Source of the DNA: Phialophora verrucosa
Lineage: Eukaryota; Ascomycota; Eurotiomycetes; Chaetothyriales; Herpotrichiellaceae
Direction of reading: 5' to 3'
Assembly (NCBI GenBank): GCA_002099365.1
Contig: MSED01000006.1
Coordinates: 496,001 to 560,000 of the forward strand
DNA: 64,000 nucleotides
The translations under genes were made by a program, and so were the position numbers. The notes beneath the pieces are model-generated. The model worked only from the letters and a program-made list of their open reading frames with translations. It was not told the origin of the DNA and did not search any database. Positions 11,059 to 23,063 of the stretch are shown piece by piece. Position 1 is the stretch's first letter. Every line of letters starts with the position of its first letter.

Positions 11059-12374
11059 GGTCAGAATTGTCGTCACGTTGCAATGTGAGCTGTTGTACTC
11101 GGTACGCAGCACATACCAAGAACCACGGTTCCGAGATCTTAGAGGCGAGGCGAGGCGAGGCAAGACTAGACTTGGAGGTCATAAACACTTTTTGCGGAAA
11201 ACACGGCCCACACATACAGGCACAGACGCACAAAAGCACTCACACGCACAATTCAAGCACTACCCCTCTCTATGTAGCAACGCCTGCGACTAAACCGTAC
11301 AGACTGGGGCCACGACAAGAATGAGATAGACCAACTTGGACGAAGCTCCAGGCCGAGAGAGAACTTCATCGTCATGATTAGATCGCCGTAGTGGTATTCG
11401 TATTGGGAGTGGCACCGAACACCCCAAGAGCGGGAGTGTAATGTACATGAATTGGTTGCGCCATACATAAGTCCTGGGTCCTGAGTCCTTTGATCCTGAA
11501 TGAAAAGTTCATCTCCCCAATCAACGCCATGCTGTCTAGGTGTCAAGATGAAAGGTTCAAAGTAGTATAATGTCATATTAGAATCCTCGTAGTGAGTGGG
11601 CTGAGTAGTCCGTGTTTCAAGCCATATATCGTCTCCTTTGATGGACCCCCATGTCGCGAGATGGTGTACCCCAAATTGAGATGCAGTGCATGCGCAGGGA
11701 GGCGGCAGGCAGGCAGGCAGGCAGGCAGTAGCTTGGATGTCACATTCCTATAGCGGCGGCGGCAAAGATATTGCTGTCCTCGCGCAGGATATTATGGTCT
11801 GAAACTTTCCTGCCTGGTTGTGTCGAGGTATCGCTTGACGGCCAGTCCAGAGGATCATGGATGCTGAGCGAACTGCAGATGAATTACTGATCCCGGGGAG
11901 AGGTTGCCAGATCAGTGACGCTTGCATTTGGTGTTGAGGACTGTCGATCAAACGCGGCTCCATGTGGATTAGTGAACAGCAATAGGAACGATTGTGCTGT
12001 TTGGATGCTTGGTTGCGTTATCAAGATCGACATTCGTTCGGCGGATTGAGACCGTTTGTGGCATAAGGCCAACTGATTTTGGTAGTGTCAGCTTTTAGTC
12101 TTGGCTCGAGTGGTATGATATGCCGGGAGATGAGATGCCTCCACAGCACCCGGCCGTGCAGAGGCCGATGCGGTCAGCTCCGACTTTGATGAATGATCGA
12201 ACTTGTGTTCAAGTTGGCGTGCCGTATCTTTCTACTCGTGCCGAGTGTGTTGATCTCATGTCGCTCCCTCACCGAACTCCGCCCTTCGGTCTTCAATTTC
12301 CAGAACAGAATGAGAATTGAGTGATGCCTCCTTCCCACTCAGCCATAGCTCGTATGGTTCGAGTCACACCTTTG
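11059..12374. other. Intergenic region
   Basis: Convergent 3' flanks of the F-box-like gene and the membrane protein gene. Apart from a short GGCA repeat I find no coding frame with a recognisable product and no RNA gene. Confidence 0.5.
11704..11728. repeat. GGCA tetranucleotide microsatellite
   Basis: Six uninterrupted GGCA units in non-coding sequence, read directly. Confidence 0.9.
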
Positions 12375-13323
12375 CTAGGGCAGTGATACACCGCCAGACT
12401 TGGAATTCCGCTTGTCTTCAGACCCCACAACAGTGGTATCCTCCGAAGACACAACTGTTTTGGAATCAACTGGCTGATGTGGAACATGTGGAACCTCCTT
12501 CGTGGACGTTACGTAGTCGCCTGGTAATTCTTGTCGAGGACCCCAACGTTCGTCTCCTGGAGCTTCCACCGGCACCATTATCGACGAGGCTATTTCCTGA
12601 GGGACCGATGCGTGCATCTCCATGGTAGTTTTCTTTTCGTTCTGTGGCATCTCCGTATAGGGCGGCGCAGCGGGTTGTGAATCGATTTCCTGAGCTCTTC
12701 TGGCTTCCATGTCTGCTCTCTTCCGGCGGTTGCTCCGGACGACGAAGAATACCAGTAGGCCGATTAGTGCTAATCCCCCTACGGCTGCGGCAATGGCGAT
12801 ACCGGCTTTGGCACCTCCAGATAGTCCTGTATCAGTGCTGCCGGTGTCGGTGGAAGTACCATTTGCGGTCGAGCCCGCAGGATTGGGTGCTCCCGTTGGA
12901 ACCACGGATGGCACTGCGGAAGTTGCGACTGACAGGTCCTGGCAATCGACAGAGAACTGGCTGACATTTGTGGCTGTCATACAACTCGAGAAGGGAGCAA
13001 GGAATAGAGTCGTGGAGCTACAGTAGGCTACATCGCTGCCGTAGACCGTAACTGAGGGTGTATTAGCCTAACTGAATCTATTTGTCCTCTCCCCACTCTC
13101 ACTTACCTGCACACGTTTGGTCCAGACTGGTGACCATGAAGCTGAGATAACCCTGAACATTTGTTGGAAACGGTGTACATGTTCCATCGTCGGGACCGGT
13201 CTTCCACCCTTGGAATTTCTGGCATGCATTGTCCGAGTAGAATGTGATATTCGACAAGGCAGTGACACAGTGGAGGTTGAAGGCGATCCACGCAACAGCG
13301 CCGGCGAGGTTGAGGAGCTTCAT
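12375..13323 (-). CDS. Secreted-domain single-pass membrane protein, function unknown
   Basis: Two exons (13323-13107 and 13051-12375, intron 55 bp) encode 297 residues. The first about 22 residues form a signal peptide (LAGAVAWIAFNLHCVTA). A small extracellular domain with about six cysteines follows. Residues 115-150 are a Ser/Thr/Gly linker. A transmembrane helix spans residues 154-177 (AGIAIAAAVGGLALIGLLVF), followed by a basic stop-transfer SNRRKR and an about 115-residue hydrophilic cytoplasmic tail. This plan resembles fungal cell-wall sensors of the Wsc/Mid2 type and many lineage-specific surface proteins. I see no named domain, so the sensor role is only a possibility. The start at 13323 is the Met directly before the signal peptide. 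Confidence 0.7.
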
Positions 13324-16300
13324 CCTTTGCGGCAATGACAGGAGACTCAAAACATACCCGACTCAAAGAACAAGCGGAAAGAAGTGATGGACGTAGTATC
13401 TAGTTTCTTGCAGATCAGCCCGAAGAAAAGGAAACCAGCCGGCGGTGTGGGTGGGCAGGAGGGGACTTTTGGGTCACTGGCAGATCCCGAGAACGGCGAG
13501 GCTAAGGGATATCGGCAACGAGGCAGTTGCCCATGGAACGTCAGCCAGACGAAAGCACGATAGCGTCAAAGCGCTGAGGCTGATGCCGTAGGAGGTGCGC
13601 ACTTTGAGGGAAGCAAGTCAGGGAGATTTGAGATCCGCTAGGGCTGATCCGTCGCCTTCGTGTCATGTTTCCGGCCACTCTGGACGTGCTCGGCGACGCA
13701 GACGTGGCTCGATCCGCTGCTCGAGGAGCTGTTGGGTTTAGCACGATGGAATCGATAATTGGCCAACATGATCAGCAGCTAGCAAAGACAACTGGGGGCT
13801 GAGGATGATGGTCGTTCCACAAAGACCGGAGCAGACGGTGAAGTTGGAGAATCAGTTGACAGTTGGATGACCTGCGCGACCCACGAAGTCAACGGAACAA
13901 CAAAGCCGTGGCTCATTGCCTAGTTCAGTAATCGTTTCTTGCGACCGTGATTGCTTTGCGTCAGCTCGAGTGGTGAAAAAGGACTGGAGGAATCGTTCAG
14001 GAACTGAAGCCAATTTCGCTACGAGCAGGTGGAGCAGGTAAGCTTTTCAGGTACAGAACCCGCAACACCTTGGCACAGGGGGCTGACTTCATCCATCCAT
14101 CAGCCTTACCAGTAGCATTGCTGCATCCCGACGGTGTACAAAAGAGGGAAATACCTTGTTGAATAGGACTCGGCTCGCTCGCTTTCGGATGCCGAGTCTA
14201 TCAGTCCATCTGCCGCCTTCGTAACTACTGTGAAACCAATAAACAACAGTCGGGAGGTCGATATAAAGCGCGCATTTCTGGGCAGCGCTTCAGAATTACG
14301 AGTATGCAGCCACCCTGCGTGTATTGCGTTCTGTCTGGCCTTGGATCTGATCGTGACCATCTTCATTGGCTATCCGTCTTTCAGCTGAACGATCACGACA
14401 TAACAGTGCTACGCAACCAGCGGATCGACGAGCCCTGACAGGGGCGGGGGATAATCTTCGGCCGTAGGAACAGAATCCCACTAAAAAGGCCAAGGGGGTC
14501 CGCCAACATCAGTACGATTAGTAACAAATTTGAACCGACAATATCCTAACAGCATATGCATACTGAGTACGACATCAGTGACATAACAAGCCATGAGCTA
14601 CCCTCTTCTTGTAGCTCGTCGGAATGCAAAGCAACAGAAATGAATTCGCAACTTGGCACCTCGGGCGATGTGAAAGTCCGCTCGAGCTTAGGTTGAGCTC
14701 ACCTCAACCCGTACCTCTTCCAAAAGCATGTACCGTGTACTCCCGACTAATCCTTCTGCCCACTTCTTCATTTCGCCTAGAGTCTCTAAATCGAAAGAAA
14801 AACTTCATGTCATCCGTCATGCCGATCTTATCTATTCAGGCTTAGGACACCACCAAACAAAAATCTTCCTTCCGCCCCAGCTGGAAAGGCCCCGTGGTAG
14901 TCGATGAGGAGTCCAAGATGGGTACTTCGTATCTCTCTGACCTTGACAATAGGTCTGTATGTCTGGGCTGGAGTGTATCGTTGCGGCGGTAAAGTTGCAG
15001 TCACGAGGGAAAAGTTGAGATTGCTGAATTAGCTGGCACAAGGTAAGAGTGAGGCACTCGTCAAAGGATCGCAGCATCGCAGCATAAGGATTCGGAAAGA
15101 AGGTCCGGTAAGAGCACCGCTCGTGACAGGAAGCCGAGTAGAGTGCCATGCGTGGATCCCTGCTTGGTGAGTGCTGTAGCCCAGGATTCAGGCTTCCAAA
15201 GCGCTGCCACATTCTCGATCTGAAAGCTGGAGAAGATACCTCCAACGGGGACGCCAGCCTCGCGAAGCAATTCGGACTGTACGTGGTCGAGTGCGTATAA
15301 TTAAAGGACAGCGATGACACAGAAACAAGTTCATGGAGCTGTGCCGTGAACTGCAGTGCGTTGAGATTAATGTTCCGGTCAGTTTGGCCCGCGGCTGCCC
15401 AGAAGGTTTGAACAAGGTAAAGGAAAAACCACGCTGATTTGTGACTCCTAGAGCCAACAAATTTTGCTGCACTTGACAAGGCCCTCCATAGGTCATAGCC
15501 TATAGTTGTCTTCTCTGGACCAGCTCGCAGCTTAAGGTAGTTGGCGATGGCGGACAATACTTAGGAAGCCAAAAGAACCAGCGAAGGATAGGCCAGGGAC
15601 GCCCAGAACCTGCTCGGTGAAGCTTCTGATATTGGTTATGCCACCCCGGGGTTGCTGCCTCCTGCCTCAATGCTGTATTGAGTTTGTGAAGCTCAGATAT
15701 GCCGCTAACCGCATCGACGATGACCCACCATCAGGCTGACTTTGCCACATTTCTGCATAGAGTCGCCCGTCTTCTTGCACAAGCAGACTGAGCGCCGTCC
15801 GTGGCGACAGCTGGAAGAAGAAGCTGTGCGGCAGACCCTGCGGGCGCTGCAGTGCCGGTGGAGGCAATTGGGCTTCGGCGACACCAACATCAGAGACATG
15901 TCGACTTAGGGCTTGAAGCGATGACCTGGAATTGGCGCACTGGAAGGCGACGCTGAACGTCAATCAACAAGCAGCAGGTCTGCGACCACACGGTGGCATG
16001 GGCCTTGTCATAATTTGGCGAGTCGCGAGCTGTTGTTGCTCGTCTTTGGCGTCTTGGCCGCCAAGTTCCCTGCAATACTTTTCGGGCTCATCTCAACTTC
16101 AGCTCCATGAAGGATTCTTCCTCCCAAGGCGTTCAGCCCAAAGCATGTGCGATGGATGCACCTTGCACTGCGCGGCGTGCAGCCATCAAAGACATGTGAA
16201 ACATCAAGCCAAACTTAGTTTGTGATTGGTTGGGCGCGCGCTGCCCATTCATTCTCGAAACGCCATGCGATGCAGACAGCCGTCGGGTATCAAGATCGTG

Positions 16301-16375
16301 ACCCTTTCCCTTTCCAAGACGAATAGACCTAACGCCACACCACGCTTGATGCTTCAAAACCAGGCCGTGACGTGC
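13324..16375. other. Long gene-poor interval
   Basis: About 3 kb with no well-supported gene. It includes the possible decayed coding region listed at 14832-16110. No tRNA, CRISPR or transposon ends were seen. Confidence 0.45.
14832..16110 (-). pseudogene. Possible decayed or unresolved gene
   Basis: Protein-like stretches occur in different minus-strand frames: around 15667-15963 (including FFFQLSPRTALSLLVQEDGR), around 15590-15700 (two competing frames) and 14832-15557 (including AIANYLKLRAGPEKTTIGYD). They cannot be joined with convincing introns, and in-frame stops separate them. I do not recognise a family. It may be a multi-exon gene I cannot resolve, a relic, or chance. Confidence 0.2.
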
Positions 16376-17833
16376 TCATAATGCCGCAAACCCCTCCTCA
16401 AGCACAGCTTTCGCAAACGGTGTGTTTCCAGTGTCCGCTATTCTTCCACCAATCACTTCCCCAAGATTTTCAATTAGTTTAGCTCGCATGTTGGCGGCAG
16501 AGGCCTCTGAATGTCCATTCATCATCGGGATATCATCGTCCACGAGTGTTCTCAGAGCAATCAGGATTGCAGTGACCACTTTCTCTGCTTCTCCCTTCTT
16601 CACGCTGCCATCTTGAATGTCATCTTCCAGGAGTTGCCCGTAGACTTTGACATTCGGCAGAATGAGCTGGCGCACCACTTCTGCACCGCCGATGGCCTTC
16701 AAACCGAGGATGGCACCGTAGTGACTTCCGTAGGGTTTCTTGGGGTCGAGGAAGGTCTTCAGACACGACCGTGCTAGCCGAGGTTTGAGATTATGTGAGT
16801 ATTTGGCGTATCTGTTGCAGAGATGTCCCAGCAATGCTGCAGCTAGATCCCGTAGGTCGTAGTGATCCAGTGCTCCTATGCCTGTGCCCAAGGTTCGTCC
16901 GATCAAGCAAGTCAATACGGGAGGCACCATTGATGCCACCTGTTCTTCTGTCAGTTAAATCTCTCGCATTGATGCATCTTCAAATCCATACGTATGGTGT
17001 CAGATTGAGCTTCTCATTCCTCGTCAACGCATCCGTGACCAGCATCATCTGCGTCAACACAAACAGATCCTTCAAGTTATGCGTGACCTTTTCCGCGACG
17101 AATTGCACAAAGTATGGCACCAGCTGGTGTAGACCTGGATCCTCTTTCAAGCTCGCCAGCCCCGCGGTGCGATATTCCGGTTGCGTCTCGTCCAGGACCG
17201 AAGAGCAGACCTTCTCAAAGTACAATTGCAGCTCCTTGGAAAGGATATGTTTGACCTGAGGCTTTGTGGTCGTGTTGTCTGCGCCGCTCATGGCAGCCAG
17301 CGCGGGATTCGCGTTCGGTCCTTTCGGTATGAGTTCGAGGTTTCGCGCTTCGTTTGAGGTTGGGTTTTGAGGTATTGAAGGTTGGACGCCCTCGACGGCA
17401 AGCCAGTGTGCTTTGATTTCGGTCAGATCTGGCTCACGACAATTTGAGAGGGCAATCGCTCACCTGTAAATGTCATTTCCCGTGGTACTTTCGGTAGCGG
17501 CGCATTGATGAGCTTCTCAAAATCCATCTCCTCATCCTCAACGTAGAACAGCGGCTGGCCGGGTCCCAGTGATGCCTGGCCGTATTTCAGCGGTCTGGTG
17601 GATTCATAACCATAGAGAGGTTCAATATCTAGCACGCGGAGGGCTTGCGAGATATCTTGCGACCAGAGAATCGTGCGACGAGCATGCTTCATGAACTTGA
17701 GGGCTTCTTGGAGGACTTGCGAGATGCGGTACTCCACGTCGCGGCAGAGAGATGCGTTGACTTCCTTGGTGAAGTTGAGAATTCCAACCGATTCGGCGAC
17801 ATCTTTGACAGTGTCTTGACCCCAGAGAGTCAT
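16376..17833 (-). CDS. taf6: TAF6, TFIID/SAGA subunit with histone fold
   Basis: Three exons (17833-17464, 17410-16992, 16939-16376; introns 53 and 52 bp) give 450 residues. TAF6 is a shared subunit of TFIID and SAGA that pairs with TAF9 through a histone fold and supports promoter recognition by RNA polymerase II. In the sequence, residues 1-66 form the histone fold (DTVKDVAESVGILNF, then WSQDISQALRVLDIEPLYG). PLFYVEDEEMDFEKLINAPLP follows. The conserved TAHWLAVEGVQPSIPQNP is created exactly by splicing the first intron, which fixes its acceptor. The rest is the helical HEAT-repeat domain (LTCLIGRTLG, YGAILGLKAIGG). The length matches fungal orthologs. It is nuclear, expected to be essential, and sits in an otherwise gene-poor stretch. 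Confidence 0.93.
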
Positions 17834-18008
17834 TGCTGCATCGGTTTAGATGATCGAGTGGCGGGCGCGATCCGATCGGGTGGATGATAATTATTTTGCT
17901 GTCAATCGCTTGCCCGCCGCGTGAACGACACAAAACGTTTGTGGAATGGACGAACAGACGCCATTTTGTGTTGTTTCCCATATAAGTTTAGAGGGACAAT
18001 TGTCTTTC

Positions 18009-18128
18009 GCAATCGACCATAGGATTGTGGAGAACAGGGCTTCCCGTTCGCTCAGCCGTACTTAAGCCACATGCCGGTTCGTTAGTACTAAGGTGGGTGA
18101 CCACTTGGGAATCCGAACTGTTGATTGT
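18009..18128 (+). rRNA. 5S ribosomal RNA gene
   Basis: 120 bases, the standard 5S length. The central part (CAGGGCTTCCCG, GCTCAGCCGTACTTAAGCCAC, then GGTGGGTGACCAC) matches the eukaryotic 5S consensus and includes the internal control region for TFIIIA and RNA polymerase III. The 5' GCAATC pairs with the 3' GATTGT to form helix I, and GGTTCG pairs with CGAACT as another helix, so the arms differ from common sequences but still fold. A T-rich stretch follows at once. Single 5S genes scattered between protein genes are usual in filamentous ascomycetes. Confidence 0.93.
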
Positions 18129-18140
18129 TTTTGGTTTTTT
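18126..18140 (+). terminator. RNA polymerase III T-run terminator of the 5S gene
   Basis: Two T-runs, one of five (18128-18132, after the helix I 3' strand) and one of six (18135-18140), lie directly at the 3' end of the 5S RNA, as expected for polymerase III termination. Confidence 0.75.
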
Positions 18141-18793
18141 AACTACTCTATTCCCTAGCTAGATCCTTTTTATTCTACGGACTCTGGACTTTGTGGGGTG
18201 GGTGGCTTTATTTTCAAAGATCTCAATTTGCAACTATTCTAAAATTACGAGAAGCAGAATAAAACATTTAACGTGTCAGAGAGCTATTTGCTAATGGGTT
18301 ATTTCTTGGGCATTTAACGCCAGGACCTGCATTTCGTCACCACTGCAGGACGACAGCGCGGGTTTTCGGTTGCGTCGTCGATCTACTCGTAGTGAAATAT
18401 TTTGCTCCGCCACGCCCTTTTGGAAGGTGGCCGAGTGGGCAGAGAAACACATCAAAGAAAGAAAGGTGATAAAGTCTAAGGGCGTAGTGCGGAAGTGTCG
18501 CCGAAGGGCACGATGCCCAGTAACTACACGATGCAGATGAAGTCGTTGGCTCAATCGCGCACAGCGTCTCATATTAAATAACAAGACTATATCTAACTCT
18601 GTTAGAGTGAACTTGGTGTAATCAGGGTTTCGATGCGCAACAACTGTACCGCGATAATGTCGACATCAAGTCCCTTTCCAACGAAATAAATCCTAGCGCT
18701 ACGAGGTAGTGTCAGAAGATTAACACAACATACCTTTCCAAAACTGGAGTGAATTCAGGCTTCGCGCCCTGTTGACACGACGATAGAGACTCC

Positions 18794-19296
18794 CTATGCT
18801 GCAGTAGGAGAGGGAGAACCATCGGGGATCCTCAGAAGCTCGATTCCACAGCCTTTTGTGCCACACCACCAGGTGATTGCTCCTCCAGCAGACAGCTTGA
18901 CCCGATTGCCGTCTCTTGCAACAGGATCTAGACGGAATGAGACTCTGGCTTTGTCGCCATCGCTCCAGTTCTGCACGTACGGTTGGTGAAGGTCAACCGG
19001 CGCCACCTGCATAAGACAAGAGCATCCCGAGGTATAGAGGAGCTTGGATTGAAGTCGGAACCATTCCATGCAGGATCCTCTCTCACAAGTACGCGCAACA
19101 ACGGGAGAGAGGTAAACAAACAGATGTCTAAACCTCCAGTCTGTGAACATTGACACCAGGAAATGCAAGCCATCACTAAAAGCCTTGCCTGCTCTCCAGA
19201 ACCGTTAATGAGTACCGAGTAGTTTTCAACAAGGCGGAAGAAAACGGAAGCAGCTTGGGGGTGATCTGCGAGCACCATGGAGTGACACTGAGCCAC
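18794..19296 (-). CDS. Weak hypothetical small protein
   Basis: Two overlapping minus-strand frames look partly protein-like. The C-terminal one (VQNWSDGDKARVSFRLDP and onward, ending at 18794) is the better. An intron ending near 19003 could join it to the upstream frame, but no join is compelling. No domain recognised. It may be spurious. Confidence 0.2.
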
Positions 19297-19316
19297 TAGC
19301 GATCGGATTAGGGGTC

Positions 19317-19398
19317 TCCTAGAGGCCTATTGGGACTCCTGTTTAGGCGTAAAGGGTTCCCTAAAGGCCTATTGGGACTTCTATTCAGGCGTAAACTG
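19317..19398. repeat. Imperfect 42-base tandem duplication
   Basis: Two adjacent units share AGGCCTATTGGGACT and TAGGCGTAAA/CAGGCGTAAA cores, offset by 42 bases (AGGCC begins near 19323 and again near 19365). The copies differ at several positions. The location is upstream of the Zn2Cys6 regulator. Confidence 0.75.
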
Positions 19399-19596
19399 AG
19401 AGCCTGTAGGTGGCACCAGGCCGTCTGGGGGCGTGCTACTGTCTAAGTCCAGTTGGCGCTTTGCCGAGGCAAGTCCAAAGCCATGACTTCCGAGCTCGAT
19501 ACTTTCAACTACTCCTCCGAGACTCCCACCAAAAGCCCTGCGTCGTCAACCAGGAACTTCACTTCGAGTTGAGATGTCGCAGATTGATCGTTCCTC

Positions 19597-21619
19597 ATGT
19601 ACAGCACGATTGCTCTATCCAGTCGACGATCTTCAACGACATCCTCGACTGCAGATCGGGCCTGTGACCGCTGTCGCCGGTTTAAGATAAGAGTGAGTTC
19701 ACAGCCCAAGCATCTGCAGATTGCGAGCTGACGGGCATCCTAGTGTCGAAGTTTGACGCCTGCCAAACACAAAGGTGAAGCGTCGTTGCCATGTGATCAA
19801 TGTCGTCGGGTTGGTTCGACATGCCGATACGACGACAAACGTCCCAAGCGAGGGCGACCCAATAAGCAGTATGCGAGCAGTTCTTCCCCAAGCTATGCTG
19901 ATACTCTCTGATGCATATAATAGAGAGTCATGCCGTTCGGACCTGCCCTATGACGAGACAGTGATCAGCTTCCAATCATCGCCAATGGTAACACCTCAGA
20001 ATTTACCGATCGCTCAACCTAGTCTTGCCGACTCTGAAGGATCTGGGCCCCAGCCTGACTTTTCTTATGGCGACTTCATATCAGAAAATACGCTCGAACG
20101 ACATAACACGGTGCACGGCACGTTTGGCGTGTGCCCGCTCACAGTCATAGACCCCCTCGAGAACAACAAGCGCCCCGATGACCACTCACTGGACAACTGG
20201 ACTTTGATGCCCGTTATGGATAATGAACAAGCTGCTTGCACGGACTTTGAACTGGGGGAGCCGCAGATGCTGTCTGACTGCCTCGAAAGTTCAGCTGCCG
20301 GCGCCCCGTCACCTTATGGATTGCCGGTTTCCCCGCCAGCAGCAATGCAATCACTATTCGACCCGAAGCCAGATAGCGAGATCTGGCGGAGCGTACAGCA
20401 GTTCTTCGAGACCATGCACGTTATTTTCCCCGTTTTGTCGTATACTGACCTTCTTACTCGCTTCGTTCTCGAGTCCCAGTGGAGCTCTCTGCCTGACCTC
20501 CGCACTCTCCTTCTTGCGGTACGAATGGTGACGGCAGCTGGAGAGTATAGGATGACAGCCAGCAATGCGGAGAGTCTGAAGAACTTCATCGAGCAAGTAG
20601 AGAGATCACGAGTTTGTTATGATTTCGCTGAGTGCCCCACGCTGGATGAGGTGATCATTTCACTATTCTTGTTTACATCATACAATGTGCTCGAAAAGCA
20701 CAATCGAGCGTTTTTATACCTCGACGAGGCTCTTTCCCTGATGGAAACAGTGCAAAATGTTGGCGCCGAGGAGGAGGTGAGGAAGATGCACATTGAGCAG
20801 GTTCTTTATAACACCGAAGCCGCGAGCTCCGCAATCTACGCAGGCAAAGGCAGGAGACGCAGAGCCAAAAAGCCGTCGCTGAACCTCGAACGCGCGTCGA
20901 TCAAGCCGTTAAGGATCGAGACCAGTGAACAGTCTGAGCGAGTTGCACTCCACCTACTTGATCGACTTACAGAGATTCACGTCGCGGCGGACGAAGAAGC
21001 GTTACGGATCATTAGCGCTGCATCAGAGACCGACATGGATACGCTATTTGGAGCAGCCTTTGGGATGCACCGTTATTGCAGGATTCAGGCAGCCGATGTA
21101 GCTGTTAGTCGGCAGTGGCAACTCTCTTCCAAGCTCGTCTGCGGCGTCCGTCACCAAACAAGCACTGAGAAGTTGAGGCAATCAACCATCGAGGGTTTGG
21201 GCACCGCCGCCCTAGCTTGGGTCTGCTTGCTGAAAGAAGGCGAGCCAAGAATTGTGGGCTTGGGCAAATTGTCTGGGCTGGCGAAGAACATTGTCACCCT
21301 CACGGGAGGCAAATCCTCGTCCTACCCAGTTGCTGGACTGGTAAGCGCCATAATCAGGGAGGACCATGAAAGGAAGTTCGCACCTGAACTTGCGGATGTC
21401 GTTCTACCAATGGTGGCTACAATACCCTCGACGCTCTACCCGGTGTTCAACGCCGTTGTGGAAGACGGAGATCAGAACGAGCGAGCTTTGCGTTCCCAAG
21501 TTGATTCAACACAGGAGTCATCATCCTTGGCGTTAGCTCCGTCTACTTATGCTGTTTCTGGCGAACAAGGTGGCAATTATGGGGCAGAAGACCTGAGCTG
21601 GTTTATCGATCTAACTTGA
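19597..21619 (+). CDS. Zn2Cys6 fungal transcription factor
   Basis: Three exons (19597-19692, 19744-19868, 19924-21619; introns 51 and 55 bp) give 638 residues. The DNA-binding binuclear zinc cluster is assembled only by splicing: Cys23, 26, 33, 49, 52, 59, with an unusually long 15-residue loop between the third and fourth Cys. The basic KRPKRGRP follows. The central helical region (SVQQFFETMHVIFPVLSYTDLLTRF, then about 200 residues) resembles the fungal-specific transcription factor domain. Upstream stop codons block any longer frame, so the ATG at 19597 is the likely start. It is a nuclear regulator. Its neighbours are an esterase-like hydrolase (convergent, 30 bp gap) and a sugar transporter, which makes local regulation of catabolic genes plausible but unproven. 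Confidence 0.85.
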
Positions 21620-21649
21620 ATATTTATGACCACGATAGTGTGCGCTCTC

Positions 21650-23063
21650 TCAAGAAGACTCGTCTGCGAATGCCGCAGCGAACGCGTCCGTCTGCCTTTC
21701 TAACCAAGTCTTCGTCACCTCGGCATTGACCGGGAAGGTGAAGCCGTGAGGAACACCAGGCAGAACCTCTTCAACGACACTCACATCAGCTGACCGGAGG
21801 TGTTGTGCATATGCCAATCCCTGGATCTTCAGAAGATCGCATGCAGCAACAGTTACATGTGTGGGCGGATGATTGGCGTCGAGCTTTGCCATCAAAGGGG
21901 AGAGCAGAGGGTCGAGGGGATCAGTCAGGCCGCCCGTGTACAATTCTGAGCATGGTGTGTTAGCAAAGACAATGCTTTCAACGCCATGAAGCTGGACCAA
22001 CCGTATAACTTCTCGAATTCCTTGACAACGGCACCTGGAGCAGGTTGGGAATTCTCGAAAGACTGTTCAATCTGACTCTTTCCAATCGTGCGATTGTGGT
22101 CAAACATGACTTGCGCTTTCGGATGCGCGGTTACGGGGACCACGAGGCTGACTAGCCGAACACGTCGACGACTATCGCGCGACACCCGGATTGCAAGAGC
22201 CGCTGCAAGATTCCCTCCAGCAGAAGCACCCCAGATGCCTATCCTGCTTGTATCAATATTGTATTCTGAAGCATGCCTCGTCACCTAAGTCGGTCATGTC
22301 AACATCTGGCGCAGGATAGGAAGAGATTACCTACCCATTCCAATGCCTCCCAACAATCATCAAGAGCCGCGGGATACGGATGCTCAGGGGCCAACCGGTA
22401 GTCGATGCCAAGGACCACGGCTCGAAGTTCTGATGCAAAATGCATGGAGAAAGCTGCAATGCTGTGAGTGTCGGCAAGACACAATGTCTCAAGCATCATA
22501 AGAGATGCACCAACCTTCATCGCCTTCCGGCCTCCCGTGGATCCAGCCGCCTCCATGTAACATCAGTATGGCAGGCATCCCTTTGGCTCCTGCCTTGTTC
22601 TTTTCAACCTCCGGGACATAGGTGCGGATAGCGAATTCGTGTCCACTGCCATCGGAACATGGCACGGAGATATTGCGTATGTCGATTGGCACCGGTGGTT
22701 GTCGACGCTTGGCATCACATTGAAGTCGGCACTCAGCGAGCGGCCCGTGCAGGAGCGTGCTATCTATCCACTTGCGCATATTTTCCACGTCTGTGCCACT
22801 AGGGACAGCAGTAAAGTCAACGGGAAGTCTAGCCATATGCTGAAGGTGTCAGCGAAAGGTTTTTGGGTGATCTTGAGAGTTCACACCTGTAGGAAATCGA
22901 TATCAGGCACCTCGAGCGCGTTCTTCGCATGCAGATCCATGCCCAGCGCTTTGCAGAGCAGTTCCAGCACCGGGGCATCGCTTTGACGCTGGTCCTGAAC
23001 CTGTGCATGGACCGGCTCGCCTGTGCCGATATTTTGCGGCTCTTGTAGCGCGATTTCAGCCAT
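21650..23063 (-). CDS. Alpha/beta hydrolase, HSL/esterase type
   Basis: Five exons (23063-22887, 22839-22515, 22453-22335, 22284-22002, about 21945-21650) give about 399 residues. It is a serine hydrolase of the hormone-sensitive-lipase-like alpha/beta_hydrolase_3 family. In the sequence, the oxyanion motif HGGGW lies near residues 154-158, DYRLAPEHPYPAALDD follows, the nucleophile is Ser228 in GASAGGN, the probable acid is Asp338 in CDLLKIQG, and the base is His368 in PGVPHGF. The full triad is present, so the enzyme should be active on carboxylic esters, perhaps acyl or aryl esters. No clear signal peptide, so it is probably intracellular. It ends 30 bp from the convergent Zn2Cys6 gene and is divergent from the MFS transporter gene (about 420 bp apart). 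Introns are all about 47-61 bp. Confidence 0.88.

Larger units (their letters stand above)
18141..19596. other. Intergenic region between the 5S gene and a Zn2Cys6 regulator
   Basis: It contains a weak minus-strand coding candidate (18794-19296), a 42-base imperfect tandem duplication (19317-19398) and the upstream region of the regulator gene. Nothing else is supported. Confidence 0.45.

Noticed and set aside
18427..18520. TGGCCGAGTGG, an exact tRNA A-box-like string
   Set aside because: No B-box (GGTTCGANTCC) or cloverleaf follows within tRNA distance.
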